The notes: generated by a model from the letters alone, not told the origin. Counted from the stretch's first letter, positions 10,294 to 23,761 are shown. The stretch: 64,000 nt of DNA from Ascidia mentula (GCA_947561715.1 OX387197.1:27120266-27184265); one strand, 5' to 3'. Numbers and translations are program-made.

Positions 10294-13200
10294 TCACCGT
10301 TTCCCACGCTTTCCGAAAAACTTTTTCGACCCGCCGGCGCCACCAAACGGTCGTTTTGTCTTGGTGTTTCTGCCTTTCTCTGTGGTTGTTACGTCACCAA
10401 CAGCGTCGAACTTTTTATGGAGAAAATCGTGAAGCTGTGACGAAAATATCGAAATATTTGTTGCAAACTCAGACAATTCACGTAGACAGCCACCAGGTGG
10501 CATACTATTTGCTTTCTTCTGTCATTGGACTTTTCCATAAATATATTCGTTCCATTGTTACTACAAATTATCATTTTAAAACCATTATATTTATCTCGTA
10601 TTGTTTTTTTTTTAACAACCAACTCAACTGTGAACGTTTCACTAATTCACCCGTAATTATAATGAAACATTCAACAACACGATGTTACGATGGAGCCTGC
10701 ATTGTATTTGAGGTCGGTTTGACTAAAAAAATATACCCTATGCCCATTTTGAATACTTCTGCCCTGTATTTCTGCAAGAGGTTTCTGGAGTAACTGAAAT
10801 GAAATGTGGACGTTACCTGCTGTGCATTTGTGCGGCTTGAGATTACGGACTCGAGTTGATCAACAGACAACTTGCAAAGTTCCCTTAAGTCGGTCACGTG
10901 ATGTAGGATGCGACGACAATTTTTTGAGTCGATTCCTGGAAGACGCAGAAGAAAATCCTGCAAAGTATCAGTAACTCGACATAAGTAGTTCGCTTACTTT
11001 GAATACTCGATATATTTCCCGCTTTAAAACTTACTAATAATTATAAACATTACGGTTTAGCCATGAGAGGGCATACGGATCAAAAACCCAGAAACTTCAC
11101 ATATTTATTGAAACACTGTTGGCTCCTACAAGCTACAACTCATTACACAATATATTCTCGGTAATTAGGGTCGTGAGTTCGAATCCCATCAGCAGCGGAA
11201 ATAAAAGTTAAAACAGTGGAAGTTACGTAAGGTGCTGAGTTGTATTTTTCATTGTTCTGTGACTCTCCGTCGCCTTCTTGTGTCCCGATAGCGGCCGCCA
11301 CCACAGGGTCCGGTTGTTTTCTGCCAATACAAGAATATTTTCCACTGGTGTCAATATGAAGACATAGCAATAAGAGCTTCCGCAGGTAACATCGAGTTAG
11401 TGGAGAAGTTTGAAAACTATACGCGGATTCGAATCCGAACAATTGCTCTGGAGTCAAACCAGAGCATTTTCGCGGAGTCAGTAATTTTGACTCCACCACC
11501 TTAGTTTTAACGAAAGCAACTGAATGTTAATTTCGATGAAAGTTTTCAGTTGCAGCGAGTTTTGCATCAACAGGTTTATTACCTGCCCAGTTTATAGTAA
11601 TTCTTAATCGCTCAACCAAATTCAACGCATACTTGGTCAAACATACCTGGATATCTTGAGTTGGTGGAAGAGTTGGGCAGCGGCTGATGGAGACGAACAC
11701 CAAGCTAACCTGAGGTTGGGAAAGTGGAGAAGCAACAACGCAAGCTTCTGATTCAATTCCTTCAGTGTAAGTTTGGCTCCAGCCATGCCACGAGCCTGCG
11801 GGCAACCAGTTCAAACCGATCAATAATACATAAATTAGTGTATTGGATCGGTTGTGATGTTAAGTGTGAGTATTCAGTTGCAAAAGATTGGGAAGTTATT
11901 GAGAGCAAATGATTGTTATGGTTCTTTTGCTTTGACTTACTACTTCAAATTAGAGGGCTTAAGCTAAGATGCTGGACATATTAAGCAGACTTTCAAACAC
12001 AACTGTTTACATTCAACAGTAACAATGATTATGAACACAGTTGTGTTTGAAACGTCTGCTTAATATGTCCAACATCTTGGCTTTGGCCTCAACATTACGG
12101 CCTAAACATCGCAACTGAATCGGTAGACACGTGAATTTATGGAATGTTGATTGCATCTTAACTTTGACTTTCCCATTTCAAGTTACAACACTTACCTGGA
12201 AGGAAAAAGCTTTATTTGCGTCGAATTCAATGAGGAGCATCGGTTTCTTGTAATGTCTCGTCATAGCCACGCATTGTGTGTAAAGTCTTCCCGTGTTAAG
12301 AGATCCGATCAAATCACTTATACTTTTCCTCTCAACACAAATATCAGGGGTCAGAATGTAATCTCCAACCTGTGTTTATGTTCAGGGTAAAATTACTTCG
12401 TCACCAGCTGGGGTTTGGATAAGTTATACTTTGTGTGCTGGTAGTTTAGTTATTTGGGTCATTTTGTAAAAAACTGATTAAACTTCGTCGTAAAACATAT
12501 TGATAGTCGAGGAGTGTAGAATTCGCTTAATTTTCTTGAAATATCTTGTTTCGACTGCAAGAACTAACATGAGAATAAATATTACCTCCAGTGTAATCGG
12601 TTCAATCTCTACCCCCCTCTTGTGGATGAGAGAGGGCAATTCGCTCCTGAATTCTCTCATATCAATAATTACTCTGTGTTCTGCCTCAGTGGATGACGAA
12701 CTGTAATCAAAAACATATTGCATAAATTGTACCCACTGCTTTCTACATGATTACAACGCCTTTATAAACTTTAAGCAATCAAGCGTTTCCAGTACACAGA
12801 AGTAGCATTTGTTATTTGACAGTTCGATTTTTTTCCTAAAACCAACAGGATTCACAATTATCACAAATATGAATTAATGAGTCCCAACCTCTGCCCGCCA
12901 GCTTTACGTGAGTCCGACTTAACTTGGTAAGCTGGTTCAGAGTTTCGGACAAACTGAGGGTCGTCATCGTTCTTCCCCTCTCTCTCCTTCGGTACAACCA
13001 TCGTCTGCAAATTAAAATTCCTTTGTCACCCAATGCGAAAAGCGGTCGATCAGTTCTTTTTATAAGGTCAAGGTGACCTTGTAGAAAATGGCGGGGAGAA
13101 TTGGTAACCATGTAACCTAAGAGGTTACTGACAGGGAATGGCAGCTTGTTTGAAATAACAACTCCGCTGCAGGTTTTCTGCACATTTATGCATGCTTTCA

Positions 13201-16200
13201 ACGATTTCGCAACGAAGCACACGAGTATTTTGATCAATAGAGGTCACCCAAGGTCATGACGTCTCTTACCGACTTTTCGCGGATGAGGGAACGGAACGCT
13301 TCCTTTTCTCTTCTGAGGGCTGTGAGGTAAACTTGCTCTTCAGCGGATGAGCGGTAGGTTAGGAAATAAACTCGCAGGGGAACCCCCGGTCTGCAAGCTT
13401 TAAATACTTCGAGTTGTCGGACGAAGTGGACGCTACTGTCGTACAGGATCACGAACCTACATTTAAAAATAAATACTTGATACACCACTACCAGAGGTTG
13501 GCAACTTTTTCCATGCAAAGAGCCAGTTACACTCTTTTGGCACAAAAAAAAAAACTAACACACGTTTAAAGCCACAAAAGTTGGTTGGGATTATTTTGAT
13601 AGTTCAACTCTCACAAAATATAAGAAGCTCACTACGCGTTTTCAGTGAAATTGCAAATCTACAGGAAGTGCAAAATAACTTAACTTTAATGTTTACTACA
13701 TATTTAAATTACAGTTCTTGCTGAAACGTTTTTTTTTTTTTTTTTTTTTTCGGGCCAGTCTTTTTATTTTCAGAATTATGAGTAAATCCTTGATTTGTGC
13801 TCCTAAATTATAGTTGTTTTCAAATTCTGCTTGCAGTCTGTAAGGAGCCATAACAGAAGGTTAAAGGGCCACATGTGGCTCCAAAAACTATACAGTGCCG
13901 ACCTCTGATATATAGTGCAAAAACCTTTAAGAAAAAAAGCCTTTTTGCTTAGGAACCTGCACAATGTTTACATCCAGAACAACAATCAATAAAATACCTT
14001 GGTTCAATTTTTTCCAGGGCTCTGGTCAAGCTGTAAGGGTCAGGGTTTCCATGTAAAGCATGAAGGTAAGTCTCAGGGCATTCTGAAACCTTCATTTTCT
14101 CAACCAAACTTTGCTCCTCTGTTCCCAAACAAGAATTTGATTCCAGTTTTTTTAAAGATGATCCCTGTTTTCCATTTGTGATGTCACTGTCTGAAGTTTT
14201 CATTTTCTTAACATTGTTGTTGGATTCTTCATTTCCAGAAAACATCTGAATTAGGGTGTTGACGTTTTCTTGTACTGTAACTGGTCAAAAATTTTTATTA
14301 GTTTAATATGTGCTCAAAAATTCATTTTTGAGACTTGAACAAATGCATTTTCTTTCAGGTATTGGAAATATTGTATGTGAAAATAATGTCACAACTCACA
14401 AGGTCACCAACCTTTTCTAACAGACTCTGGTACTGGAAGATTCTTCTTGAAGATTCTGTTGTAAATCCGGATCATTGTTGTTTGATCTCCGTCACACAAA
14501 TAATCACGTAATATGTAACAACCCCTCATGTCACTTGCACAAACCATCACTTTGCCCTCACCAACTACAACACAATGCAATGATGATATTCACAAGTATT
14601 TTAGAAAATACAAACTGACTTTCAGTTTTTGCTGAATGTTTATTTGCTTCTTTAATTTCATCAAGAATTTCACTGAGAATTTTCCACTTTGGTGGGGTTT
14701 CAAGTTTGAGTTGTTTTTCTTCTGTGTTTGCTTTGGCGCCTTTTCCACTTTTATCACTGATTTTTTAAAACACAAGATTCAGATGGTAATATATTCTCTG
14801 GACCCAAACCTGAGATATTGCTCCATCAAAGTGTATTACTTAGTGAATGTTTTGTAACATTCTGTATTTAAATTAAATGTCAGTTATTTGTAAATACTTC
14901 AAAATAAAACTCACTTTTTATCGCCATGGACACGATATCTTGCCTGCATGAACAAACTATCGGCTGCATCTAAAAATATCCAGCCAGGGTTTTTGCCAAA
15001 TGCTTTCTGTGTTCCACTGGATGTTTCTGAACAATTACCAGTTGATAAAAAAACATCAGAAAACCCAATTTCACTTAAAATTTACCAAGCATGTTGAGAA
15101 AAGTAACACAATCGTACTGAGAAAGTGACTGTAAAAGTTGCCTCAACATTCGCAAGTCGGAAACAAGATGTTTTGTTTTGGATCCAAGTTGGTTCCAGAT
15201 TGGATCGAGTTGGTTGCGGACGCTACGGTCAAAATATTTTCCCAGACTGTTTTCCACTGTGAAGTCATCCGTGTCCAACTTAAACAACAAAATCAAACTT
15301 TTTCCCCTTGTGCACTCGAACCTTAATTAAACACCAGGCTGCATTGTGTTTATTTTAATCAACTGCATAGAACTACTTTAACTTGAACATATTTTAACAA
15401 ACAAATCCGGTTCTGAATCAAACAAGGGATCATATCAACACGTAAACAAAATCACTGCTTCATGTCTGGAATTTCATGAATTCCACATACTGTATGGAAA
15501 GAACATTAAAGTTATTTTTTACCCCAGGATTGCTGGACTTCAATTCTTTGAGACAAGCAGCAACAATTTCCAACAGAGAAGTTTGAATTTTTCTCATCGA
15601 CGGTGTAAGTTCAACAGAAATTTCAATTGCCTCCGGCTTGAAAAATTATCACAGTGTTAACATCAAGGTTGGCATAAATCAATTTTGGATGATAAAGGTT
15701 TTGAACACTTTAAGATCTATCCACATTAATTTTTCATTATTTCAATCGAACCTTGTGTTTCTCTAAGCAAGCAATCACACTGGAATGAAATCTTGGCCAG
15801 AGAAACACTTTTCCAACAAAAAGATTTTTCATAACTTTTTCCAGTTTGCTGTAATCACCGGTCAGCGATACAGGATTATCTGTGAAAGCTTTAATGAAGC
15901 CTTCTTTGTTTTTCTGTCTAAAGAGCCTCATGATAAATGGTTCCATGCTTGTGTCTGCCATTTTATGAGCCTGCAAGAATGGTGTACATTTGTAAAGTTA
16001 ATCCATATTGAGTCAGTCAGTAAGATGTACTAGAGTATTTTGTAATTGACAATACTAAAATTCATTACGCATAAATTTAAAATGTTTGTTGCTAATTTTT
16101 GTCATAATTGTAACTTTTATCACAGAAAATAAAACCAAAGGAGAAATCATGTTTGAAACAGATTTGAAGATATTAAAACAAGTTATTCAAAAAATTATTA

Positions 16201-16737
16201 TAAAATCTATAATATACCTTAAAAACTAATATCCCAGAGACAAGATGGACAGGAATTCTGTCGACCAACAAATCCATAACAAGAATTCTGGAGGAAGCGA
16301 AAAATACCCCTCCATTCGAATATTTTTTCTTTCTCTCTTGGGCACTGAACTCAGAAGTTATTACTTGTGGCAATTGTGAAATTCCAAAATCTCTGAAGAC
16401 ATTAAAAACCAATCAAAACCCCAAACCAATTGATTTGTTGCATTAAGGAATTTGTACCCACCGAAGTTTTTCAATGTAATATTCTTGCTGCATTGAATCT
16501 GAATTTAAAACGAAAACAAGTTCTTTTAGATCACAGTAGAGACGCAAGAAGTTCACGCAGATTCTTTCCAAACCCAAACCCTGTAACAGTTTTGTATACT
16601 CCATTAAATCAAATTTTTAAGCCATATTTTCTCACCTCGCATAAAACCACCAGGCAGTTTTCGTTAAACGCATCAAGAAAAAGTTGATTTTCATATTCAA
16701 GCATATTCTGGTCCGGGTCTTTCTTGTTCAAAGCCAT
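10294..16737 (-). CDS. ERCC4: DNA repair endonuclease XPF (ERCC4), multi-exon
   Basis: XPF with ERCC1 cuts the 5' side of lesions in nucleotide-excision repair and interstrand cross-link repair. Exon 1 (16737-16636) begins [10 protein letters not shown] and encodes the start of the degenerate helicase-like domain. Later exons give [15 protein letters not shown] (near 15750), [19 protein letters not shown] (near 15200), [19 protein letters not shown] (near 14650) and [17 protein letters not shown] (near 13430). The nuclease core VGDYILTP...[12 protein letters not shown] lies near 12200-12370, with the catalytic ERKxxxD motif intact. The tandem helix-hairpin-helix domain ([20 protein letters not shown]) is at about 10850-10960, and the protein ends in a basic tail (FFGKRGKR). 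Introns carry several transposon relics. It is head-to-head with MED27, the ATGs being about 225 bp apart. Not every internal exon boundary was resolved. Confidence 0.95.
11150..11205 (+). repeat. tRNA 3'-half-like fragment in the XPF gene
   Basis: The sequence gggtcgtgagttcgaatccc matches a tRNA T-arm with an internal B-box promoter core (gttcgaatc). No convincing 5' half or A box was found upstream. It may be the head of a decayed tRNA-derived SINE or a tRNA pseudogene fragment. It lies in an intron between two XPF exons. Confidence 0.4.
11950..12092. repeat. Fold-back element in an XPF intron
   Basis: Left arm 11950-12006 and right arm 12037-12092 are imperfect inverted copies sharing the core ggacatattaagcagac and caaacacaactgt, separated by about 30 bp. 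The arms total over 55 bp each with a few mismatches and small gaps. This is typical of a fold-back MITE. No target-site duplication was clear. Confidence 0.75.
13492..13907. mobile_element. hAT-like non-autonomous element in an XPF intron
   Basis: It starts cagaggttggcaac and ends with the near complement gccgacctctg, the terminal pattern of many hAT elements. Subterminal gagcca / tggctc blocks are also typical. The interior holds a long T run (about 13728-13750) and no coding sequence. The 8-bp target duplication expected for hAT is not recognisable, so it is probably old. Confidence 0.7.
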
Positions 16738-16962
16738 TTCGGACTGTTAAACAACACGAAAACAAATCAACAACAGTAACAGAAAATATTTCACGAAAGC
16801 GCGCAATGTTTATGTGTGTAAATATCTGCTGACTCACAATATATTGCTTAGTCACAACAATGCTGACTGTCCCGCGTTGGTTTTCGAACAATAAAAAGTT
16901 AACGTGTTATTGTTGTCATTGGTTTTTCTTTAAATTGTCTGGAAAATATATCATCATCTTTC
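16738..16962. promoter_or_regulatory. Divergent promoter of XPF and MED27
   Basis: Only 225 bp separate the two opposed start codons, so both 5' untranslated regions and promoters must fit here unless upstream exons exist elsewhere. No TATA box is evident. Inferred from geometry alone. Confidence 0.55.
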
Positions 16963-19351
16963 ATGATGGCACAGGCAAAAATAAATATTAACTTGCTGTC
17001 CCAGGTGAGAATAAAACTTCATTTTCTATTCTTTTGATAATTGTTCATAATTCTTATACATAAGATATTATTTCAGAACTTATCACGATTTTAATCAATC
17101 TAACTTTTTCCAATCAATAAAGCTGCATTTTAACCCAGGCAATAGCAGGGACCCAGAAGCTTCGTTCGACGGTCACCAATGTTTTCAACCTTCTGTGTGA
17201 GGGAGTAAAACCTGATGGGGATGAGGAGGGCAAAGGAGACGAAGCAGAAACAACAGTTACTGTCGGGAAAGATGGGAAAAAATTCCTGCAACGATTCCAG
17301 GATTATCTTGAGGCAGTCAACAAAGATTACAAGTGGGTTTCATATAGCCTACAGATTTGTGCATGTTTTATTATATGACCAGTGCAATATCATTAAAAAT
17401 TGTTGAATTTTTTATGTTTTAATTGCAATGTGTATTTTTCTCATTAGACAGTTTCAGTATGTGATAGCAAAAAATATGAACACAACGTATATTGGCATGC
17501 AAACAAAACCGCCATAGGAAAAAATAAATTTTTATCAAATATGCAGTATTTGAAAGCTTATAATACTGGATGTGAACTTGGCTCTTGCGCCATTTCATAC
17601 TTTTGTAAAATTGTTTGCAGTGAAGTGGAGAAAACGTGCAACAATATGACGTCAGTGAGTGACTTGCCAACGCTCGGGCCTTCAGGAGCTTTGAGTCTCG
17701 ATTCAATTGCGGATAAAACTAGTCTATACAGAGATGCTGTTTTAACCTATCAGGTATGTTTGTGTGTGAATACATCGGCCTGTAAAGGATATTTTGAAAT
17801 GTATAAACAACAAAATACATGAAATACATGTCACTTTTCATGTTAGATAAAAAATCAAGATTGGTATAGTCCCGAACAGAATACTTAAAAAAAACACATT
17901 TATCAATATTTTTTTTGTTAAAACAGTGGAACCAAAGAATGCACGAATATGGTCAAATAGCCTCCAACATAATGATGACAAATCAAATTAAACGCTCACA
18001 ACTTCAAACTGGGCCTGGAGTCAAACGGAGACGAGCTGCTCCACCAAAGTTCAACACTATGCCAAGCCAGTAAGATTGCTGTGACCAATTTCTCGTTTCA
18101 AAACAAGTTGAAAAGTACAACAAACAAAGCTACATACGCTTCCTTTAATGTATTTTCAACTTGTAGTGACCCATTACATTTTTGTTGCCATGGTTACCAC
18201 CCAAGGCTCATTTGTGTTTTCAACAGGTTCATCGACCAAACATTGCAGAACTTATGTCGGCAGCTTCCAGAAATAACCCTGAAAGTTCTGCCGTCAACTG
18301 GAGACATGAGAGTCATCCATTTAACAGTGGCAAAGGTGTTTGTTGTCATAGCAGTTCTTCGCAGTCTGACAATTGAAAAAGTTTTGGTGAGTTGTGTTAA
18401 TTTCTGTTCTTCCCTAACCTAAGTTTATTCCCTGCAACTATTCATGATCCTTTTTGTAACTGGTTATGTGAAATAAAGTATATATTACGTAATAAGTACC
18501 TAAGTTAATATATTGTATTTAAAATACTTTATTAGGTTGTATTTTTTATAAATTTCCCAATGTGTACTATGTAAGTGCTTGTTCCCCATCAATGCTATGG
18601 TATTTTCAGATACCGTAAGTCAAAAAAAAAACTTTTGTGAAAAGTTAAAAAAGAAAATTTTTTTGTTCGTAAATGACTTAAATTTAAAACTTCTTTTTTT
18701 ATTCCAGGTAAAAGGAATTGATGAAAATGTCATGCTTGAAAATAACACAGTGGATCTTTTTACTCAATCCCAATATAAATGCATGCAGAAGATTACAGAC
18801 CATGCAATGTCAGCAGTTTTGCAATACAGCACCAGCCAAACTTCACCACCGGAGTTAACACTTAAGTATTTTGGCGTAAGTCAAGAACTCTGATTTTTTT
18901 GTTGTAATGTACTGACCAGTTCTAAAAGCATGTTACTAAGATGAGGTTAGCGTTTCGACAAACTTTTATTTCCACATTGTGCTGAAATTTCTGCAGCTTT
19001 AAATGTGCTCCATACAATTCCACCATATCATTAAATTATTAAACATGTCGTATCAGTCTTTATGTGTATACGAACTAAATTCTCTTGATTAGGCACTCTT
19101 TTGTAAAAGACATAAATTTTGTTTTACAAAAAGTACACTAGCTTTCGTGAGTAGCTCTCGCTTCATCAAGTGAAACCATATCATTGTAACCCAAAGTTAA
19201 AACAATCGTTTTACAGCACTGGCTGCAAAGCTACAAGAACCTGTTCTCTGATCCGTGTACAGTCTGTGGAAAACACTTGGACAGTGGTCTACCCCCTTTA
19301 TGGAGAGATTTCAAACTTCCATCTCCATGCCATGATTCCTGCAGAGCATGA
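16963..19351 (+). CDS. MED27: Mediator complex subunit 27
   Basis: MED27 is a tail/head-junction subunit of the Mediator coactivator, working with RNA polymerase II in the nucleus. Seven exons: 16963-17004, 17139-17332, 17621-17753, 17927-18069, 18227-18386, 18708-18875 and 19217-19351. They sum to 975 nt, giving 324 aa against about 311 in human. Family-like segments are ALSLDSIADKTSLYRDA, a basic KRRRAAPPKF stretch, ITDHAMSAVLQY, and a C-terminal cysteine/histidine module (CTVCGKHLDSGLPPLWRDF then CHDSC) matching the human tail. Two ATG codons lie in tandem at 16963 and 16966; the first is used here. Tail-to-tail with OXCT1. Confidence 0.93.
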
Positions 19352-19854
19352 TGGATTGTAGGGCAGACTTCAGTGCTTGCTGTGCAAGGAATAGGGAAAG
19401 TTGGTGGGACTTTGTTGGGAGGATTGGAAACGTGTTTGCGGTCTACTGAAAGTTTAGGCTGATATTCCACATGACGTATCGTCTTTTTGCATTTGTTCAT
19501 TGGTTTGGTACATCATATTATAAAAATGGACGATGTAGAAAGTTAATAATGTAACGTTTTTTCTAACACTTTGGTTAAAAAGACAACATGATTTTTGCTT
19601 GAAACACAATGCAGAAAAAAAGGGACTCGAAGGATGTACCGACAGTTAGACACAATAGAAAGGTTTTGTGGTTAGGTAACTCAGGCAAGAATTATTCTGC
19701 TGCAAATTGTAAGACGTTAAATGTGAACATTATAAATGGTAGTAATTATTTGTTTGTGCTTTCATGAGGGTAACTTGTGTTGTTCTTCATAACACTGCTT
19801 GGTGAGACCCTAGGACACCTTGTTCGAAGGCACATCTGGTAGTGTTTGAACACA
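19352..19854. other. Tail-to-tail interval between MED27 and OXCT1
   Basis: About 500 bp between two convergent stop codons. No repeat or coding exon recognised; it should contain both 3' ends. Confidence 0.5.
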
Positions 19855-22800
19855 CTAAATCTGTCTCATGGTTTTAACGTCGATTGCAACTTTAAACGGA
19901 CTTCCAGTTGCTTCCTTGATGTCATCTACTGTCAAGCCCTCGGCAATTTCAATCAAAACGAGACCATCCTTCTTGTCGACATCGAATACACACTGAAAAA
20001 GAGGTCAGTTGTCGGCTGATGAGGATGTCACAAGATGATGTTGGTTAATATTATAATTGGCTTCTGTATTTTCTACACCAGGTAATTAATATTTGCATTT
20101 TGCTGCACATTCACAGCAATACACTTGTCAAAAAATATTAGTCAAGTTTGTCCAAGTAAACAGAACCAATATTGCAAAGGCTTGTGATGTAAAGACAATA
20201 CAATTTAAAGTGATAGTTTACCTTGTCTGTGATAATAGTATCAACACATTTAGTTCCTGTCAAAGGAAGATTGCATTCCTCCAAAATTTTATGTTTTCCA
20301 CCCTTAGCAACGTGTTCCATGGTAACAACAACTTTGGTCCTTGCGCTCCCAACAAGATCCATTGCTCCTCCCATTCCCTTCACTATTTTGCCCTGTGCAC
20401 ATGCATTCATTGACAGGGTAAACTCTTTGAGATAGCAGAATCTCCAGTGAGCTTTATGGCCAACAAAGACTATCTTTCTTCAGTAACAAGGTCTTCATTT
20501 TTACTGATATATATTCTGCCTGCTAAGAGGCATTGTAGTGTAGGTATAGCTTGTTCAAATTATAAACTCCAATGCTTGATTTGTACAAGTGAGATTAATA
20601 ATTTTCGCAACATACCGGTATCATCCAGTTGGCGAGATCTCCGTGTTGTGAGACTTGCATCGCACCGAGAACAGTGAGATCAATGTGACCTCCTCGAATC
20701 ATCGCAAAACTGTTGTCGCTTGAGAAGTACGACGCCCCAGAAACCACAGTAACTGTTTCTTTGCCGGCGTTTATTAAATCAGGATCCTCTTTACCCACTC
20801 GTGGGAACGGACCCTGGGGGTTATAAAAGATTTGTCAATTATGACATCACATTTATGTAAGTTTCAAACCCACCAAACCCATAACTCCATTTTCACTTTG
20901 CAGGGTCACGCTCATGCCTTCTCGTATAAAATTACTTGCCAACATTGGCATCCCGATACCCAGGTTAGCGTACATCCCATCTTTAAATTCAAGTGCAGCT
21001 CTTCTTACAATCCTTTCCCTCATCAAAGCAGATGGTTTTGTTGACTGGGAAGTACTGTCTGGTTCCTTGTAGTGGGTCAGTCTCTGTATAGACAATTACA
21101 CTATATTGACTCAAAGGGAAATTTCTTCCGATTGTAACAATAGTAAATTTTTAGGACAAACATGACAAAAATTATCTGCAATACTAATTCCAGTCTAGTG
21201 TGTAACATTTTTTTGCATGGAAGAATAAAAGAAATTGGTCATAGAAAGGTATGAATAAGTTACCTCAATACGTTTTTCATATTTTTCCCCTTTGATGACC
21301 CTCTGTACGTAGACCCCTGGTACATGAACATGTTCAGGAGGTATTTCTCCATTTTCAACAATCTCTTCAACTTCTACTATGGTCGTTCGAGCAGCCTACA
21401 ACATTATTCATCCTGCTTTCTGCGATTTTTACACACTCAGTAACTTTACCTTACACATTGGTGCGTTAAAGTTTTGCGCTGTTTTCCTAAAAACTAAGTT
21501 TCCAGATTTATCAGCTTTCCATGCTTTGATCAAACCAAACTCCCCGGTTATGGCTCTTTCCATTACATAATTTTGTCCATCAAAGTTCCTGGACTGCAAA
21601 CAATATTAAGTTGTGATTAGTACAAGGGGCAGAAAGATTCAAGTGGGCTATGGTCACTTGTCAATGTTGAACTTAATCTTACTGGCTAGGTCCCCATAAC
21701 ATTTACTAGCAATTATAAATTTTACCTCTCTTTCTTGACTTTTTTCAATAATTTTTCCATTTGCATCATATTTTATTGGTGCACCACCAAGATGAATCAG
21801 CGTTCCATACCCAGTAGGTGTGAAAAAGGCTGGAACCCCAGCCCCCCCAGCTCGTATTCTCTCAGCAAGAGTCCCCTGGGGGGTAAGTTCAACCTGGACA
21901 GGTAGTAAATATTGATTTAGGTTTTTTTAATCAGGCTTTAAACCAGTGATTCCCAACCTTCTTGTGGTTACGTACTAATTCAATTTCGACACGTACCGCC
22001 AAGTCAAGTGTTACAAAGTAACCAAGGGAATAGTAACGAATATTTTAAGATCAGTTAAGATTTTTTAAATTGGAACTATATCCACTAATTATAGAAAAGT
22101 ACTCGCGTACCACTGGTTGGAAACCACTGCTTTATACCATATTTGGTAATTTACTTGAAAAATATTTGAAAGTGATTATTGGATTATACAAGTTTCTTTA
22201 ATATTGTTGGATATGTTGCATATTATAATCAGAGAGTCCAACATGTTATGGCAGTTTAAGGTGAGTATTGTTGGATGGTTACCTCAAGTTCGCCGGACAA
22301 ATATTGTCTTTCAAACTCTGCATTTTCACCAACATACGATGAAATCATTCGTTTTATCTGGCGTTGTTTCAACAGCAAACCAAGACCAAAATCATCAACC
22401 CTGTGAAATCGAAATCATAATACCAAGCTAGATACGAGCAACAAGAAACCAAAAACATATTTTTCCATGGTTAATGTTTTTGTCTTGGATTTTGTACAAG
22501 GTCAAGTACGTATAGCTGAATGTTGATGCACAATAGTTGTCCCACCCACCCTGCATTGTTGCTCACGACTGTAAGGTTTTTGGGCTTTTTTCTCAACAAT
22601 GCTCCGATTAAATTCTCTGGGATCCCACACAATCCAAACCCCCCAACCAACAATTTCGATCCGTCGCTTACATCAGCCACGGCTGCGTCAAAATCATCAT
22701 AAAACTTGGCGTTTCGCAAAGCAGTTGTAGAAAACTTGCAAACCTGTAAAAACAATGCACTGTAATCACTTGCATTACAATGCAAATAAAGCCTATACAG

Positions 22801-23138
22801 GTCAATATGTGAACAATTCATAACATCCTCTCTAAAAAGGACCGTGAAACTTTCCGTAATCAAATGCTTTAGAGTTTTAAATTGCACCACCCTGCACAGT
22901 GTACGTAAGTACATATGTACTCAAGGATATATTTTTATTTATATTGCAGAAATACACAAAAAATGCACGTAACAACAACAGAGGCATTTTTATTAATTGA
23001 GACAAAATAGTGGTAATGCAAAGTATTATTGTCATAGAATGTAACAGGTATGAAAAGACGAACCTTTGTGTATGAAAACACACGACATGCTGAAAGTCGC
23101 AGTGACTTGCAAAATGTGATGCTCATGATTTTCTGCAA
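19855..23138 (-). CDS. OXCT1: Succinyl-CoA:3-ketoacid CoA-transferase (SCOT), mitochondrial
   Basis: SCOT transfers CoA from succinyl-CoA to acetoacetate, the committed step of ketone-body use in mitochondria. The protein begins [19 protein letters not shown], a basic, serine-rich presequence consistent with mitochondrial import; a second ATG at 23126 is an alternative start. Family segments in order: [20 protein letters not shown] with [10 protein letters not shown] (about 22550-22690), the [16 protein letters not shown] region (about 21820), [16 protein letters not shown] (about 21320), the catalytic-glutamate motif [10 protein letters not shown] (about 20890), and the tail [11 protein letters not shown] ending at 19855. 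Both subdomains of the fused animal enzyme are present. Divergent from DNAI3. Confidence 0.95.
21944..22129. mobile_element. 186-bp hAT-type MITE in an OXCT1 intron
   Basis: Termini cagtgattcccaacc and ggttggaaaccactg are near-perfect inverted repeats. They are flanked by 8-bp direct repeats ctttaaac (21936-21943) and ctttatac (22130-22137), 7 of 8 matching. An 8-bp duplication with CAGTG ends is the hAT signature. There is no coding capacity. Confidence 0.85.
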
Positions 23139-23761
23139 CTCAACAATACGAAGTCCTCGTAATCACGTATCCATATGGTGACATCATAAATAAAAACAAT
23201 TATCATTCACGGTTGACTGAGCTGGACTTAACACAGTTTGATTGGTCAGAAACACGGGGGCGCTGTCTATGGTGAAAATATTCATTCAATTTGGTATTTC
23301 TGCTTGTTTATGTGCAAAATGTTCAGTTTTTAAGTAAACTTCCAAACCTTCGAAGCCATATTATTCACATAAATAAATTTGTGGAAAAAGTAGATTTGGA
23401 ATACATTAAAATTTTTAGTGGATAAAAAATCAACATAGACCTTCTTATCTAACAACTTTTACTCGGGAATTTTCAGGTTTTGTTTCAGTCCAATAATTTA
23501 TTTATTCCCCATTCAAAAAACCTTCTAAGCAGTGGCGACTCCAAGCGTAGGACAGCAACCTAAGCCATTCCCTAGTAACGAAGATTTGCTCTTCGAAAAG
23601 TTTGTTTTTAAACTTTCATGTAATTTAACACGACTTATCTAATATAGCAGGGAAGTTTTACATCGCGTTATTAGGGGACTCTTACGTATTTTATGTTTTA
23701 CCTTATTTATGTTTTAAGCCGAATTTTTAGTCGTAATTAAGTGGCATTTATTGTAAAAGTC
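23139..23761. promoter_or_regulatory. Divergent promoter region of OXCT1 and DNAI3
   Basis: A 623-bp interval between opposed start codons. It must hold both promoters unless there are unseen 5' exons. No specific factor site stands out. Confidence 0.45.
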
